DNA of 64,000 nt, from NCBI GenBank assembly GCA_947396885.1, contig OX377206.1:46111631-46175630 (forward strand), given 5' to 3'. Shown here one piece after another: positions 23,201 to 36,466 of the stretch. The translations under genes and the position numbers were made by a program. Below the pieces are notes generated by a model that made no database searches, was not told where the DNA came from, and saw only the letters and a list, made by a program, of their open reading frames with translations. This DNA comes from Heligmosomoides polygyrus polygyrus (lineage: Eukaryota; Nematoda; Chromadorea; Rhabditida; Heligmosomidae). Within the stretch, counting starts at the first letter, position 1; each line of letters starts with the position of its first letter.

Positions 23201-23699
23201 AATCTCTACCCACGTTGGGCGACGTCTGCGGCACTTCTTCTGAACCTGAGGTAGTTGAACGACGTCTAGCCCCCCCCCCCTAATCATTACGTAAGTTGGA
23301 CGACGTCTAGGGCACGCCTTCTGAATCCCTATGCACCTTGGACGACGTCTAGGGCACGCCTTCTAAATGCTGACGCACGTTGAACGACGTCCAGTGTTCG
23401 CCTTTTGAATCTCTACCCACGTTGGGCGACGTCTGCGGCATTTCTTCTGAACCGTGACATACGTTGAACGACGTCTAGCCCCCCCCCCACCTAATCATTA
23501 CGTAGGTGGGACGACGTCTAGGGTACGCCTTCTGAATCCCTATGCACCTTGGACGACGTCTAGGGCACGCCTTCTGAACGCTGACGCACATTGAAAGACG
23601 TCCAGTGTTCGCCTTTTGAATCTCTACCCACGATGGGCGACGTCTGCGGCACTTCTTCTGAACCCTGACGTACGTTGAACGACGTCCAGCTCCCCCGCC
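20235..23699 (+). repeat. 18-29 kb subfamily, super-repeats b and c
   Basis: Copy b (20235 to about 21985) matches copy a at an offset of about 1990 bp. Instead of ending in the marker E unit it jumps straight to the CACGTCGGG junction at about 21989, losing the intervening monomers. Copy c follows (offset about 1647 bp from b) to the marker at 23700. Private changes: ACTTAATC at 21845 and GCATTTATTCTG at about 22391. Confidence 0.78.
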
Positions 23700-25620
23700 C
23701 TCACTCCTATTCATTAAGTAAGTTGGACGACGTCTACGGCACGCCTTCTGTATCCCTATGCACCTTGGACGACGTCCAGTGTTCGCCTTTCGAATCTCTA
23801 CCCACGTTGGGCGACGTCTGCGGCACTTCTTCTGAACCCTGACGTACGTTGAACGACGTCTAGCCCCCCCCCTAATCATTACATAATTTGGACGGCGTCT
23901 GGGGCACGCCTTCTGAATGCTGACGCACGTTGAACGACGTCTAGGGCACGCCTTCTGAATGCTGACGCACCTTGAACGACGTGCAGTGTTCGCCTTTTTA
24001 ATCTCTACCCACGTTGGGCGACGTCTGCGGCACTTCTTCTGAACCCTGACGTACGTTGAACGACGTCCAGCTCCCCCGCCCTCACCCCTAATCATTACGT
24101 AAGTTGGACGACGTCTACGGCACGCCTTCTGTATCCCTATGCACCTTGGACGACGTCCAGTGTTCGCCTTTTGAATCTCTACCCACGTTGGGCGACGTCT
24201 GCGGCATTTCTTCTGAACCGTGACATACGTTGAACGACGTCTAGCCCCCCCCCCCCCCACATAATCATTACGTAGGTGGGACGACGTCCAGGGCACGCAT
24301 TCAAAATGCTGACTCACGAAGGACGACGTCTAGGGCACGCCTTCTGAATGCTGACGCACGTTGAACGACGTGCAGTGTTCGCCTTTTTAATCTCTACCCA
24401 CGTTGGGCGACGTCTGCGGCACTTCTTCTGAACCGTGACGTACATTGAACGACGTCTAGCCCCCCCCCCCCCCACCTAATCATTACGTAGGTGGGACGAC
24501 GTCTAGGGCACGCCTTCTGAATCCCTATGCACCTTGGACGACGTCTAGGGCACGCCTTCTGAATGCTGACGCACGTTGAACGACGTCCAGTGTTCGCCTT
24601 TTGAATCTCTACCCACGTTGGGCGACGTCTGCGGCACTTCTTCTGAACCTGAGGTAGTTGAACGACGTCTAGCCCCCCCCCCCCTAATCATTACGTAAGT
24701 TGGACGACGTCTAGGGCACGCCTTCTGAATCCCTATGCACCTTGGACGACGTCTAGGGCACGCCTTCTAAATGCTGACGCACGTTGAACGACGTCCAGTG
24801 TTCGCCTTTTGAATCTCTACCCACGTTGGGCGACGTCTGCGGCATTTCTTCTGAACCGTGACATACGTTGAACGACGTCTAGCCCCCCCCCACCTAATCA
24901 TTACGTAGGTGGGACGACGTCTAGGGTACGCCTTCTGAATCCCTATGCACCTTGGACGACGTCTAGGGCACGCCTTCTGAACGCTGACGCACATTGAAAG
25001 ACGTCCAGTGTTCGCCTTTTGAATCTCTACCCACGATGGGCGACGTCTGCGGCACTTCTTCTGAACCCTGACGTACGTTGAACGACGTCCAGCTCCCCCG
25101 CCCTCACTCCTATTCATTAAGTAAGTTGGACGACGTCTACGGCACGCCTTCTGTATCCCTATGCACCTTGGACGACGTCCAGTGTTCGCCTTTCGAATCT
25201 CTACCCACGTTGGGCGACGTCTGCGGCATTTCTTCTGAACCCTGACGTACGTTGAACGACGTCTAGCCCCCCCCCCCCCCTAATCATTACATAATTTGGA
25301 CGGCGTCTGGGGCACGCCTTCTGAATGCTGACGCACGTTGAACGACGTCTAGGGCACGCCTTCTGAATGCTGACGCACCTTGAACGACGTGCAGTGTTCG
25401 CCTTTTTAATCTCTACCCACGTTGGGCGACGTCTGCGGCACTTCTTCTGAACCCTGACGTACGTTGAACGACGTCCAGCTCCCCCGCCCTCACCCCTAAT
25501 CATTACGTAAGTTGGACGACGTCTACGGCACGCCTTCTGTATCCCTATGCACCTTGGACGACGTCCAGTGTTCGCCTTTTGAATCTCTACCCACGTTGGG
25601 CGACGTCTGCGGCATTTCTT
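23700..25620 (+). repeat. 18-29 kb subfamily, super-repeat d and start of e
   Basis: Copy d runs from the marker at 23700 to the next at 25103. It has a G-interrupted E at 24070 where copies a-c have a pure C run, and only one D' (24648) where copies b and c have two. Copy e begins at 25103 and passes into the indel-rich stretch at about 25620. Confidence 0.75.
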
Positions 25621-28345
25621 CTGATTTCTTCTGAACCGTGACATACGTTGAAGGACGTCTAGCCCCCCCCCCCCCACATAATCATTACGTAGGTGGGACG
25701 ACGTCCAGGGCACGCATTCAAAATGCTGACTCACGAAGGACGACGTCTAGGGCACGCCTTCTGAATGCTGACGCACGTTGAACGACGTCCAGTGTTCGCC
25801 TTTTGAATCTCTACCCACGTTGGGCGACGTCTGCGGCATTTCTTCTGAACCGTGGACATACGTTGAACGACGTCTAGCCCCCCCCCCCACCTAATCATTA
25901 CGTAGGTGGGACGACGTCTAGGGTACGCCTTTTGAATCCCAATGCACCTTGGACGACGTCTAGGGCAACGCCTTCTAATGCTGACGCACGTTGAACGACG
26001 TCCAGTGTTCGCCTTTTGAATCTCTACCCACGTTGGGCGACGTCTGCGGCATTTCTTCTGAACCGTGACATACGTTGAACGACGTCTAGCTCCCCCCCCC
26101 TAATTATCACGTAAGTTGGACGACGTCTAGGGAACGCCTTCTGAATCCCTATGCACCTTGGACGACGTCTAGGGCACGCATTCAAAATCCCCGACTCACG
26201 AAGGACGACGTCTAGGGTAGCCTTCTGAATGCTGACGCACGTTGAACGACGTCCAGTGTTCGCCTTTTGAATCTCTACCCACGTTGGGCGACGTCTGCGG
26301 CACTTCTTCTGAACCTGAGGTAGTTGAACGACGTCTAGCCCCCCCCCTAATCATTACGTAAGTTGGACGACGTCTAGGGCACGCCTTCTGAATCCCTATG
26401 CACCTTGGACGACGTCTAGGACACGCATTCAAAATCTCCGACTCACGAAGGACGACGTCTAGGGTAGCCTTCTGAATGCTGACGCACGTTGAACGACGTC
26501 CAGTTTTCGCCTTTTGAATCTCTACCCACGTTGGGCGACGTCTGCGGCATTTCTTCTGAACCGTGACATACGTTGAACGACGTCTAGCCCCCCCCCCCAC
26601 CTAATCATTACGTAGGTGGGACGACGTCTACGGCACGCCTTCTGAATCCCTATGCACCTTGGACGACGTCTAGGGCACGCCTTCTGAACGCTGACGCACA
26701 TTGAAAGACGTCCTGTGTTCGCCTTTTGAATCTCTACCCACGATGGGCGACGTCTGCGGCACTTCTTCTGAAACCTGACGTACGTTGAACGACGTCCAGC
26801 TCCCCCGCCCTCACTCCTATTCATTAAGTAAGTTGGACGACGTCTACGGCACGCCTTCTGTATCCCTATGCACCTTGACGACGTCCAGTGTTCGCCTTTC
26901 GAATCTCTACCCACGTTGGGCGACGTCTTGCGGCACTTCTTCTGAACCCTGACGTACGTTGAACGACGTCTAGCCCCCCACCCTAATCATTACATAATTT
27001 AGACGGCGTCTGGGGCACGCCTTCTGAATGCTGACGCACGTAGAACGACGTCTAGGGCACGCCTTCTGAATGCTGACGCACCTTGAACGACGTGCAGTGT
27101 TCGCCTTTTTAATCTCTACCCACGTTGGGCGACGTCTGCGGCACTTCTTCTGAACCCCTGACGTACGTTGAACGACGTCCAGCTCCCCCGCCCTCACCCC
27201 TAATCATTACGTAAGTTGGACGACGTCTACGGCACGCCTTCTGTATCCCTATGCACCTTGGACGACGTCCAGTGTTCGCCTTTTGAATCTCTACCCACGT
27301 TGGGCGACGTCCTGCGGCATTTCTTCTGAACCGTGACATACGTTGAACGACGTCTAGCCCCCCCCCCACATAATCATTACGTAGGTGGGACGACGTCCAG
27401 GGCACGCATTCAAAATGCTGACTCACGAAGGACGACGTCTAGGGCACGCCTTCTGAATGCTGACGCACGTTGAACGACGTGCAGTGTTCGCCTTTTTAAT
27501 CTCTACCCACGTTGGGCGACGTCTGCGGCACTTCTTCTGAACCGTGACGTACATTGAACGACGTCTAGCCCCCCCCCACCTAATCATTACGTAGGTGGGA
27601 CGACGTCTAGGGCACGCCTTCTGAATCCCTATGCACCTTGGACGACGTCTAGGGCACGCCTTCTGAATGCTGACGCACGTTGAACGACGTCCAGTGTTCG
27701 CCTTTGAATCTCTACCCACGTTGGGCGACGTCTGCGCACTTCTTCTGAACCTGAGGTAGTTGAACGACGTCTAGCCCCCCCCCCCTAATCATTACGTAAG
27801 TTGGACGACGTCTAGGGCACGCCTTCTGAATCCCTATGCACCTTGGACGACGTCTAGGGCACGCCTTCTAAATGCTGACGCACGTTGAACGACGTCCAGT
27901 GTTCGCCTTTTGAATCTCTACCCACGTTGGGCGACGTCTGCGGCATTTCTTCTGAACCGTGACATACGTTGAACGACGTCTAGCCCCCCCCCCACCTAAT
28001 CATTACGTAGGTGGGACGACGTCTAGGGTACGCCTTCTGAATCCCTATGCACCTTGGACGACGTCAGGGCACGCCTTCTGAACGCTGACGCACATTGAAA
28101 GACGTCCAGTGTTCGCCTTTTGAATCTCTACCCACGATGGGCGACGTCTGCGGCACTTCTTCTGAACCCTGACGTACGTTGAACGACGTCCAGCTCCCCC
28201 GCCCTCACTCCTATTCATTAAGTAAGTTGGACGACGTCTACGGCACGCCTTCTGTATCCCTATGCACCTTGGACGACGTCCAGTGTTCGCCTTTCGAATC
28301 TCTACCCACGTTGGGCGACGTCTGCGGCATTTCTTCTGACTTCTG
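25620..28345 (+). repeat. Indel-rich section of the array
   Basis: Monomer order is normal, but private small changes are dense: a 10-bp duplication of TTTCTTCTGA (about 25624), an extra G in CCGTGGACATA (25851), GGGCAACG and CTTCTAATG (25966-25980), a lost G (about 26877), extra T (26928), extra C (27157), extra C (27311), lost T (27704), lost G (27736), lost T in GACGTCAGGG (28063) and a 7-bp duplication (about 28337). The related block at 30.07-31.0 kb lacks those falling in 25.74-26.7 kb. Confidence 0.82.
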
Positions 28346-31300
28346 AACCCTGACGTACGTTGAACGACGTCTAGCCCCCCCCCCCTAATCATTACATAAT
28401 TTGGACGGCGTCTGGGGCACGCCTTCTGAATGCTGACGCACGTTGAACGACGTCTAGGGCACGCCTTCTGAATGCTGACGCACGTTGAACGACGTGCAGT
28501 GTTCGCCTTTTGAATCTCTACCCACGTTGGGCGACGTCTGCGGCATTTCTTCTGAACCGTGACATACGTTGAACGACGTCTAGCCCCCCCCCACATAATC
28601 ATTACGTAGGTGGGACGACGTCCAGGGCACGCATTCAAAATGCTGACTCACGAAGGACGACGTCTAGGGCACGCCTTCTGAATGCTGACGCACGTTGAAC
28701 GACGTGCAGTGTTCGCCTTTTTAATCTCTACCCACGTTGGGCGACGTCTGCGGCACTTCTTCTGAACCGTGACGTACATTGAACGACGTCTAGCCCCCCC
28801 CCCCCACCTAATCATTACGTAGGTGGGACGACGTCTAGGGCACGCCTTCTGAATCCCTATGCACCTTGGACGACGTCTAGGGCACGCCTTCTGAATGCTG
28901 ACGCACGTTGAACGACATCCAGTGTTCGCCTTTTGAATCTCTACCCACGTTGGGCGACGTCTGCGGCACTTCTTCTGAACCTGAGGTAGTTGAACGACGT
29001 CTAGCCCCCCCCCCCCTAATCATTACGTAAGTTGGACGACGTCTAGGGCACGCCTTCTGAATCCCTATGCACCTTGGACGACGTCTAGGGCACGCCTTCT
29101 AAATGCTGACGCACGTTGAACGACGTCCAGTGTTCGCCTTTTGAATCTCTACCCACGTTGGGCGACGTCTGCGGCATTTCTTCTGAACCGTGACATACGT
29201 TGAACGACGTCTAGCCCCCCCCCCCCCACCTAATCATTACGTAGGTGGGACGACGTCTAGGGTACGCCTTCTGAATCCCTATGCACCTTGGACGACGTCT
29301 AGGGCACGCCTTCTGAACGCTGACGCACATTGAAAGACGTCCAGTGTTCGCCTTTTGAATCTCTACCCACGATGGGCGACGTCTGCGGCACTTCTTCTGA
29401 ACCATGACGTACGTTGAACGACGTCCAGCTCCCCGCCCTCACTCCTATTCATTAAGTAAGTTGGACGACGTCTACGGCACGCCTTCTGTATCCCTATGCA
29501 CCTTGGACGACGTCCAGTGTTCGCCTTTCGAATCTCTACCCACGTTGGGCGACGTCTGCGGCATTTCTTCTGAACCCTGACGTACATTGAACGACGTCTA
29601 GCCCCCCCCCCCCCTAATCATTACATAATTTGGACGGCGTCTGGGGCACGCCTTCTGAATGCTGACGCACGTTGAACGACGTCTAGGGCACGCCTTCTGA
29701 ATGCTGACGCACCTTGAACGACGTGCAGTGTTCGCCTTTTTAATCTCTACCCACGTTGGGCGACGTCTGCGGCACTTCTTCTGAACCCTGACGTACGTTG
29801 AACGACGTCCAGCTCCCCCGCCCTCACCCCTAATCATTACGTAAGTTGGACGACGTCTACGGCACGCCTTCTGTATCCCTATGCACCTTGGACGACGTCC
29901 AGTGTTCGCCTTTTGAATCTCTACCCACGTTGGGCGACGTCTGCGGCATTTCTTCTGAACCGTGACATACGTTGAACGACGTCTAGCCCCCCCCCCCCCC
30001 CACATAATCATTACGTAGGTGGGACGACGTCCAGGGCACGCATTCAAAATGCTGACTCACGAAGGACGACGACTAGGGCACGCCTTCTGAATGCTGACGC
30101 ACGTTGAACGACGTCCAGTGTTCGCCTTTTGAATCTCTACCCACGTTGGGCGACGTCTGCGGCATTTCTTCTGAACCGTGACATACGTTGAACGACGTCT
30201 AGCCCCCCCCCCCCCCACCTAATCATTACGTAGGTGGGACGACGTCTAGGGTACGCCTTTTGAATCCCAATGCACCTTGGACGACGTCTAGGGCACGCCT
30301 TCTAAATGCTGACGCACGTTGAACGACGTCCAGTGTTCGCCTTTTGAATCTCTACCCACGTTGGGCGACGTCTGCGGCATTTCTTCTGAACCGTGACATA
30401 CGTTGAACGACGTCTAGCTCCCCCCCCCCCTAATCATCACGTAAGTTGGACGACGTCTAGGGCACGCCTTCTGAATCCCTATGCACCTTGGACGACGTCT
30501 AGGGCACGCATTCAAAATCCCCGACTCACGAAGGACGACGTCTAGGGTAGCCTTCTGAATGCTGACGCACGTTGAACGACGTCCAGTGTTCGCCTTTTGA
30601 ATCTCTACCCACGTTGGGCGACGTCTGCGGCACTTCTTCTGAACCTGAGGTAGTTGAACGACGTCTAGCCCCCCCCCTAATCATTACGTAAGTTGGACGA
30701 CGTCTAGGGCACGCCTTCTGAATCCCTATGCACCTTGGACGACGTCTAGGACACGCATTCAAAATCTCCGACTCACGAAGGACGACGTCTAGGGTAGCCT
30801 TCTGAATGCTGACGCACGTTGAACGACGTCCAGTTTTCGCCTTTTGAATCTCTACCCACGTTGGGCGACGTCTGCGGCATTTCTTCTGAACCGTGACATA
30901 CGTTGAACGACGTCTAGCCCCCCCCCCCCCACCTAATCATTACGTAGGTGGGACGACGTCTACGGCACGCCTTCTGAATCCCTATGCACCTTGGACGACG
31001 TCTAGGGCACGCCTTCTGAACGCTGACGCACATTGAAAGACGTCCAGTGTTCGCCTTTTGAATCTCTACCCACGATGGGCGACGTCTGCGGCACTTCTTC
31101 TGAACCCTGACGTACGTTGAACGACGTCTAGCTCCCCCCCCCCTAATCATGACGTAAGTTGGACGACGTCTAGGGCACGCCTTCTGAACGCTGACGCACA
31201 TTGAAAGACGTCCAGTGTTCGCCTTTTGAATCTCTACCCACGATGGGCGACGTCTGCGGCACTTCTTCTGAACCCTGACGTACGTTGAACGACGTCTAGC

Positions 31301-31899
31301 TCCCCCCCCCCCTCACCCCTAATCATTACGTAAGTTGGACGACGTCTACGGCACGCCTTCTGTATCCCTATGCACCTTGGACGACGTCCAGTGTTCGCCT
31401 TTTGAATCTCTACCCACGTTGGGCGACGTCTGCGGCATTTCTTCTGAACCGTGACATACGTTGAACGACGTCTAGCCCCCCCCCCCCCCATAATCATTAC
31501 GTAGGTGGGACGACGTCCAGGGCACGCATTCAAAATGCTGACTCACGAAGGACGACGTCTAGGGCACGCCTTCTGAATGCTGACGCACGTTGAACGACGT
31601 GCAGTGTTCGCCTTTTTAATCTCTACCCACGTTGGGCGACGTCTGCGGCACTTCTTCTGAACCGTGACGTACATTGAACGACGTCTAGCCCCCCCCCCAC
31701 CTAATCATTACGTAGGTGGGACGACGTCTAGGGCACGCCTTCTGAATCCCTATGCACCTTGGACGACGTCTAGGGCACGCCTTCTGAATGCTGACGCACG
31801 TTGAACGACGTCCAGTGTTCGCCTTTTGAATCTCTACCCACGTTGGGCGACGTCTGCGGCATTTCTTCTGAACCGTGACATACGTTGAACGACGTCTAG

Positions 31900-31915
31900 C
31901 CCCCCCCCCCCCCCC
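31900..31915 (+). repeat. C run of 16
   Basis: Uninterrupted C16 in an E unit, followed by ACCTAATC. Equivalent units elsewhere (for example 1100-1111 with 12 C) are shorter with the same flanks. Confidence 0.85.
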
Positions 31916-32562
31916 ACCTAATCATTACGTAGGTGGGACGACGTCTAGGGTACGCCTTCTGAATCCCAATGCACCTTGGACGACGTCTAGGGCACGCCTT
32001 CTAAATGCTGACGCACGTTGAACGACGTCCAGTGTTCGCCTTTTGAATCTCTACCCACGTTGGGCGACGTCTGCGGCATTTCTTCTGAACCGTGACATAC
32101 GTTGAACGACGTCTAGCTCCCCCCCCCTAATCATCACGTAAGTTGGACGACGTCTAGGGCACGCCTTCTGAATCCCTATGCACCTTGGACGACGTCTAGG
32201 GCACGCATTCAAAATCCCCGACTCACGAAGGACGACGTCTAGGGTAGCCTTCTGAATGCTGACGCACGTTGAACGACGTCCAGTGTTCGCCTTTTGAACC
32301 TCTACCCACGTTGGGCGACGTCTGCGGCACTTCTTCTGAACCTGAGGTAGTTGAACGACGTCTAGCCCCCCCCCCCCCCTAATCATTACGTAAGTTGGAC
32401 GACGTCTAGGGCACGCCTTCTGAATCCCTATGCACCTTGGACGACGTCTAGGGCACGCCTTCTAAATGCTGACGCACGTTGAACGACGTCCTGTGTACGC
32501 CTTTTGAATCTCTACCCACGTTGGGCGACGTCTGCGGCATTTCTTCTGAACCGTGACATACG

Positions 32563-32656
32563 TTGAACGACGTCCAGCTCCCCCGCCCTCACCCCTATTC
32601 ATTACGTAAGTTGAACGACGTCTAGCCCCCCCCCCCCCACCTAATCATTACGTAGG
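32563..32656 (+). repeat. Direct E-E dimer
   Basis: A G-interrupted E unit (32563-32610) is followed immediately by a pure-run E unit (32611-32656), with no A-D monomers between them, and then directly by an F monomer. The usual order has three to five monomers between E units. This is the only E-E junction I noticed. Confidence 0.82.
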
Positions 32657-34865
32657 TGGGACGACGTCTAGGACACGCATTCAAAATCCCCGACTCACGA
32701 AGGACGACGTCTAGGGTAGCCTTCTGAATGCTGACGCACGTTGAACGACGTCCAGTGTTCGCCTTTTGAATCTCTACCCACGTTGGGCGACGTCTGCGGC
32801 ACTTCTTCTGAACCTGAGGTAGTTGAACGACGTCTAGCCCCCCCCCAATCATTAGGTAAGTTGGACGACGTCTAGGGCACACCATCTGAATCCCTATGCA
32901 CCTTGGACGACGTCTAGGGCACGCATTCAAAACCTCGACTCACGAAGGACGACGTCTGCGGCACTTCTTCTGAACCCTGACGTACGTTGAACGACGTCTA
33001 GCTCCCCCTCCTAATCATTACATAATTTGGACGGCGTCTGGGGCACGCCTTCTGAATGCTGACGCACGTTGAACGACGTCTAGGGCACGTCTTCTGAATG
33101 CTGACGCACCTTGAACGACGTGCAGTGTTCGCCTTTTTAATCTCTACCCACGTTGGGCGACGTCTGCGGCACTTCTTCTGAACCCTGACGTACGTTGAAC
33201 GACGTCCAGCTCCCCCGCCCTCACCCCTAATCATTACGTAAGTTGGACGACGTCTACGGCACGCCTTCTGTATCCCTATGCACCTTGGACGACGTCCAGT
33301 GTTCGCCTTTTGAATCTCTACCCACGTTGGGCGACGTCTGCGGCATTTCTTCTGAACCGTGACATACGTTGAACGACGTCTAGCCCCCCCCCACATAATC
33401 ATTACGTAGGTGGGACGACGTCCAGGGCACGCATTCAAAATGCTGACTCACGAAGGACGACGTCTAGGGCACGCCTTCTGAATGCTGACGCACGTTGAAC
33501 GACGTGCAGTGTTCGCCTTTTTAATCTCTACCCACGTTGGGCGACGTCTGCGGCACTTCTTCTGAACCGTGACGTACATTGAACGACGTCTAGCCCCCCC
33601 CCCCCACCTAATCATTACGTAGGTGGGACGACGTCTAGGGCACGCCTTCTGAATCCCTATGCACCTTGGACGACGTCTAGGGCACGCCTTCTGAATGCTG
33701 ACGCACGTTGAACGACGTCCAGTGTTCGCCTTTTGAATCTCTACCCACGTTGGGCGACGTCTGCGGCATTTCTTCTGAACCGTGACATACGTTGAACGAC
33801 GTCTAGCTCCCCCCCCCTAATCATCACGTAAGTTGGACGACGTCTAGGGCACGCCTTCTGAATCCCTATGCACCTTGGACGACGTCTAGGGCACGCATTC
33901 AAAATCCACGACTCACGAAGGACGACGTCTAGGGTAGCCTTCTGAATGCTGACGCACGTTGAACGACGTCCAGTGTTCGCCTTTTGAATCTCTACCCACG
34001 TTGGGCGACATCTGCGGCACTTCTTCTGAACCCCCTGACGTACGTTGAACGACGTCTAGCTCCCCCCCTAATCATGACGTAAGTTGGACGACGTCTAGGG
34101 CACGCCTTCTGAACGCTGACGCACATTGAAAGACGTCCAGTGTTCGCCTTTTGAATCTCTACCCACGTTGGGCGACGTCTGCGGCACTTCTTCTGAACCC
34201 TGACGTACGTTGAACGACGTCTAGCTCCCCCCTCACCCCTAATCATTACGTAAGTTGGACGACGTCTAGGGCACGCCTTCTGTATCCCTATGCACCTTGG
34301 ACGACGTCCAGTGTTCGCCTTTTGAATCTCTACCCACGTTGGGCGACGTCTGCGGCACTTCTTCTGAACCTGAGGTAGTTGAACGACGTCTAGCCCCCCC
34401 CCCCTAATCATTACGTAAGTTGGACGACGTCTAGGGCACGCCTTCTGAATCCCTATGGACCTTGGACGACGTCTAGGGCACGCATTCAAAATCCCCGACT
34501 CACGAAGGACGACGTCTAGGGTAGCCTTCTGAATGCTGACGCACGTTGAACGACGTCCAGTTTTCGCCTTTTGAATCTCTACCCACGTTGGGCGACGTCT
34601 GCGGCATTTCTTCTGAACCGTGACATACGTTGAACGACGTCTAGCCCCCCCCCCCCCACCTAATCATTACGTAGGTGGGACGACGTCTACGGCACGCCTT
34701 CTGAATCCCTATGCACCTTGGACGACGTCTAGGGCACGCCTTCTGAACGCTGACGCACATTGAAAGACGTCCAGTGTTCGCCTTTTGAATCTCTACCCAC
34801 GATAGGCGACGTCTGCGGCACTTCTTCTGAACCCTGACGTACGTTGAACGACGTCTAGCTCCCCC

Positions 34866-36466
34866 CCTCACCCCTAATCATTACGTAAGTTGGACGACGT
34901 CTACGGCACGCCTTCTGTATCCCTATGCACCTTGGACGACGTCCAGTGTTCGCCTTTCGAATCTCTACCCACGTTGGGCGACGTCTGCGGCACTTCTTCT
35001 GAACCCTGACGTACGTTGAACGACGTCTAGCCCCCCCCCCCCTAATCATTACATAATTTGGACGGCGTCTGGGGCACGCCTTCTGAATGCTGACGCACGA
35101 TGAACGACGTCCAGTGTTCGCCTTTTGAATCTCTACCCACGTTGGGCGACATCTGCGGCACTTCTTCTGAACCCTGACGTACGTTGAACGACGTCTAGCT
35201 CCCCCCCCCCTAATCATGACGTAAGTTGGACGACGTCTAGGGCACGCCTTCTGAACGCTGACGCACATTGAAAGACGTCCAGTGTTCGCCTTTTGAATCT
35301 CTACCCACGATGGGCGACGTCTGCGGCACTTCTTCTGAACCCTGACGTACGTTGAACGACGTCTAGCTCCCCCCCCCCCTCACCCCTAATCATTACGTAA
35401 GTTGGACGACGTCTACGGCACGCCTTCTGAACGCTGACGCACATTGAAAGACGTCCAGTGTTCGCCTTTTGAATCTCTACCCACGTTGGGCGACGTCTGC
35501 GGCACTTCTTCTGAACCCTGACGTACGTTGAACGACGTCCAGCCCCCCCCCCTAATCATTACATAATTTGGACGGCGTCTGGGGCACGCCTTCTGAATGC
35601 TGACGCACGTTGAACGACGTCCAGTGTTCGCCTTTTGAATCTCTACCCACGTTGGGCGACATCTGCGGCACTTCTTCTGAACCCTGACGTACGTTGAACG
35701 ACGTCTAGCTCCCCCCCTAATCATGACGTAAGTTGGACGACGTCTAGGGCACGCCTTCTGAACGCTGACGCACATTGAAAGACGTCCAGTGTTCGCCTTT
35801 TGAATCTCTACCCACGTCGGGCGACGTCTGCGGCACTTCTTCTGAACCCTGACGTACGTTGAACGACGTCTAGCTCCCCCCTCACCCCTAATCATTACGT
35901 AAGTTGGACGACGTCTAGGGCACGCCTTCTGTATCCCTATGCACCTTGGACGACGTCCAGTGTTCGCCTTTTGAATCTCTACCCACGTTGGGCGACGTCT
36001 GCGGCACTTCTTCTGAACCTGAGGTAGTTGAACGACGTCTAGCCCCCCCCCTAATCATTACGTAAGTTGGACGACGTCTAGGGCACGCCTTCTGAATCCC
36101 TATGCACCTTGGACGACGTCTAGGGCACGCATTCAAAATCCCCGACTCACGAAGGACGACGTCTAGGGTAGCCTTCTGAATGCTGACGCACGTTGAACGA
36201 CGTCCAGTGTTCGCCTTTTGAATCTCTACCCACGCTGGGCGATGTCTGCGGCACTTCTTCTGAACCCTGACGTACGTTGAACGACGTCTAGCTCCCCCTC
36301 CTAATTATTACATAAGTTGGACGACATCTAGGGCACGCCTTCTGAATGCTGACGCACGTTGAACGACGTCCAGTGTTCGCCTTTTGAATCTCTACCCACC
36401 CTGGGCGACGTCTGCGGCACTTCTTCTGAACCCTGACGTACGTTGAACGACGTCTAGCTCCCCCCC
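34866..36466 (+). repeat. 1.6-kb tandem duplication, copy 1
   Basis: It begins at CTCACCCCTAATCATTACG and contains A'-C-D-E, B-C-D-E HORs and an A-F-G-C-D-E unit ending with the C5-T-C2 E near 36294. It closely resembles 4.5-6.1 kb (offset about 30.34 kb). Confidence 0.82.

Larger units (their letters stand above)
28346..34865 (+). repeat. Mixed HOR region between the two subfamilies
   Basis: The last CTCACTCCTATTCATTAAG marker is at 29438. From 30.07 kb the order matches 25.74-26.7 kb (shared CCTTTTGAATCCCAATG near 25929 and 30258). CCAGTTTTCGCC markers near 30829 and 34559 link it to the left region. It includes modules near 31510 and 33410, the direct E-E junction at 32563-32656, and a lone private CCCCCTGACG near 34031. 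Confidence 0.75.
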
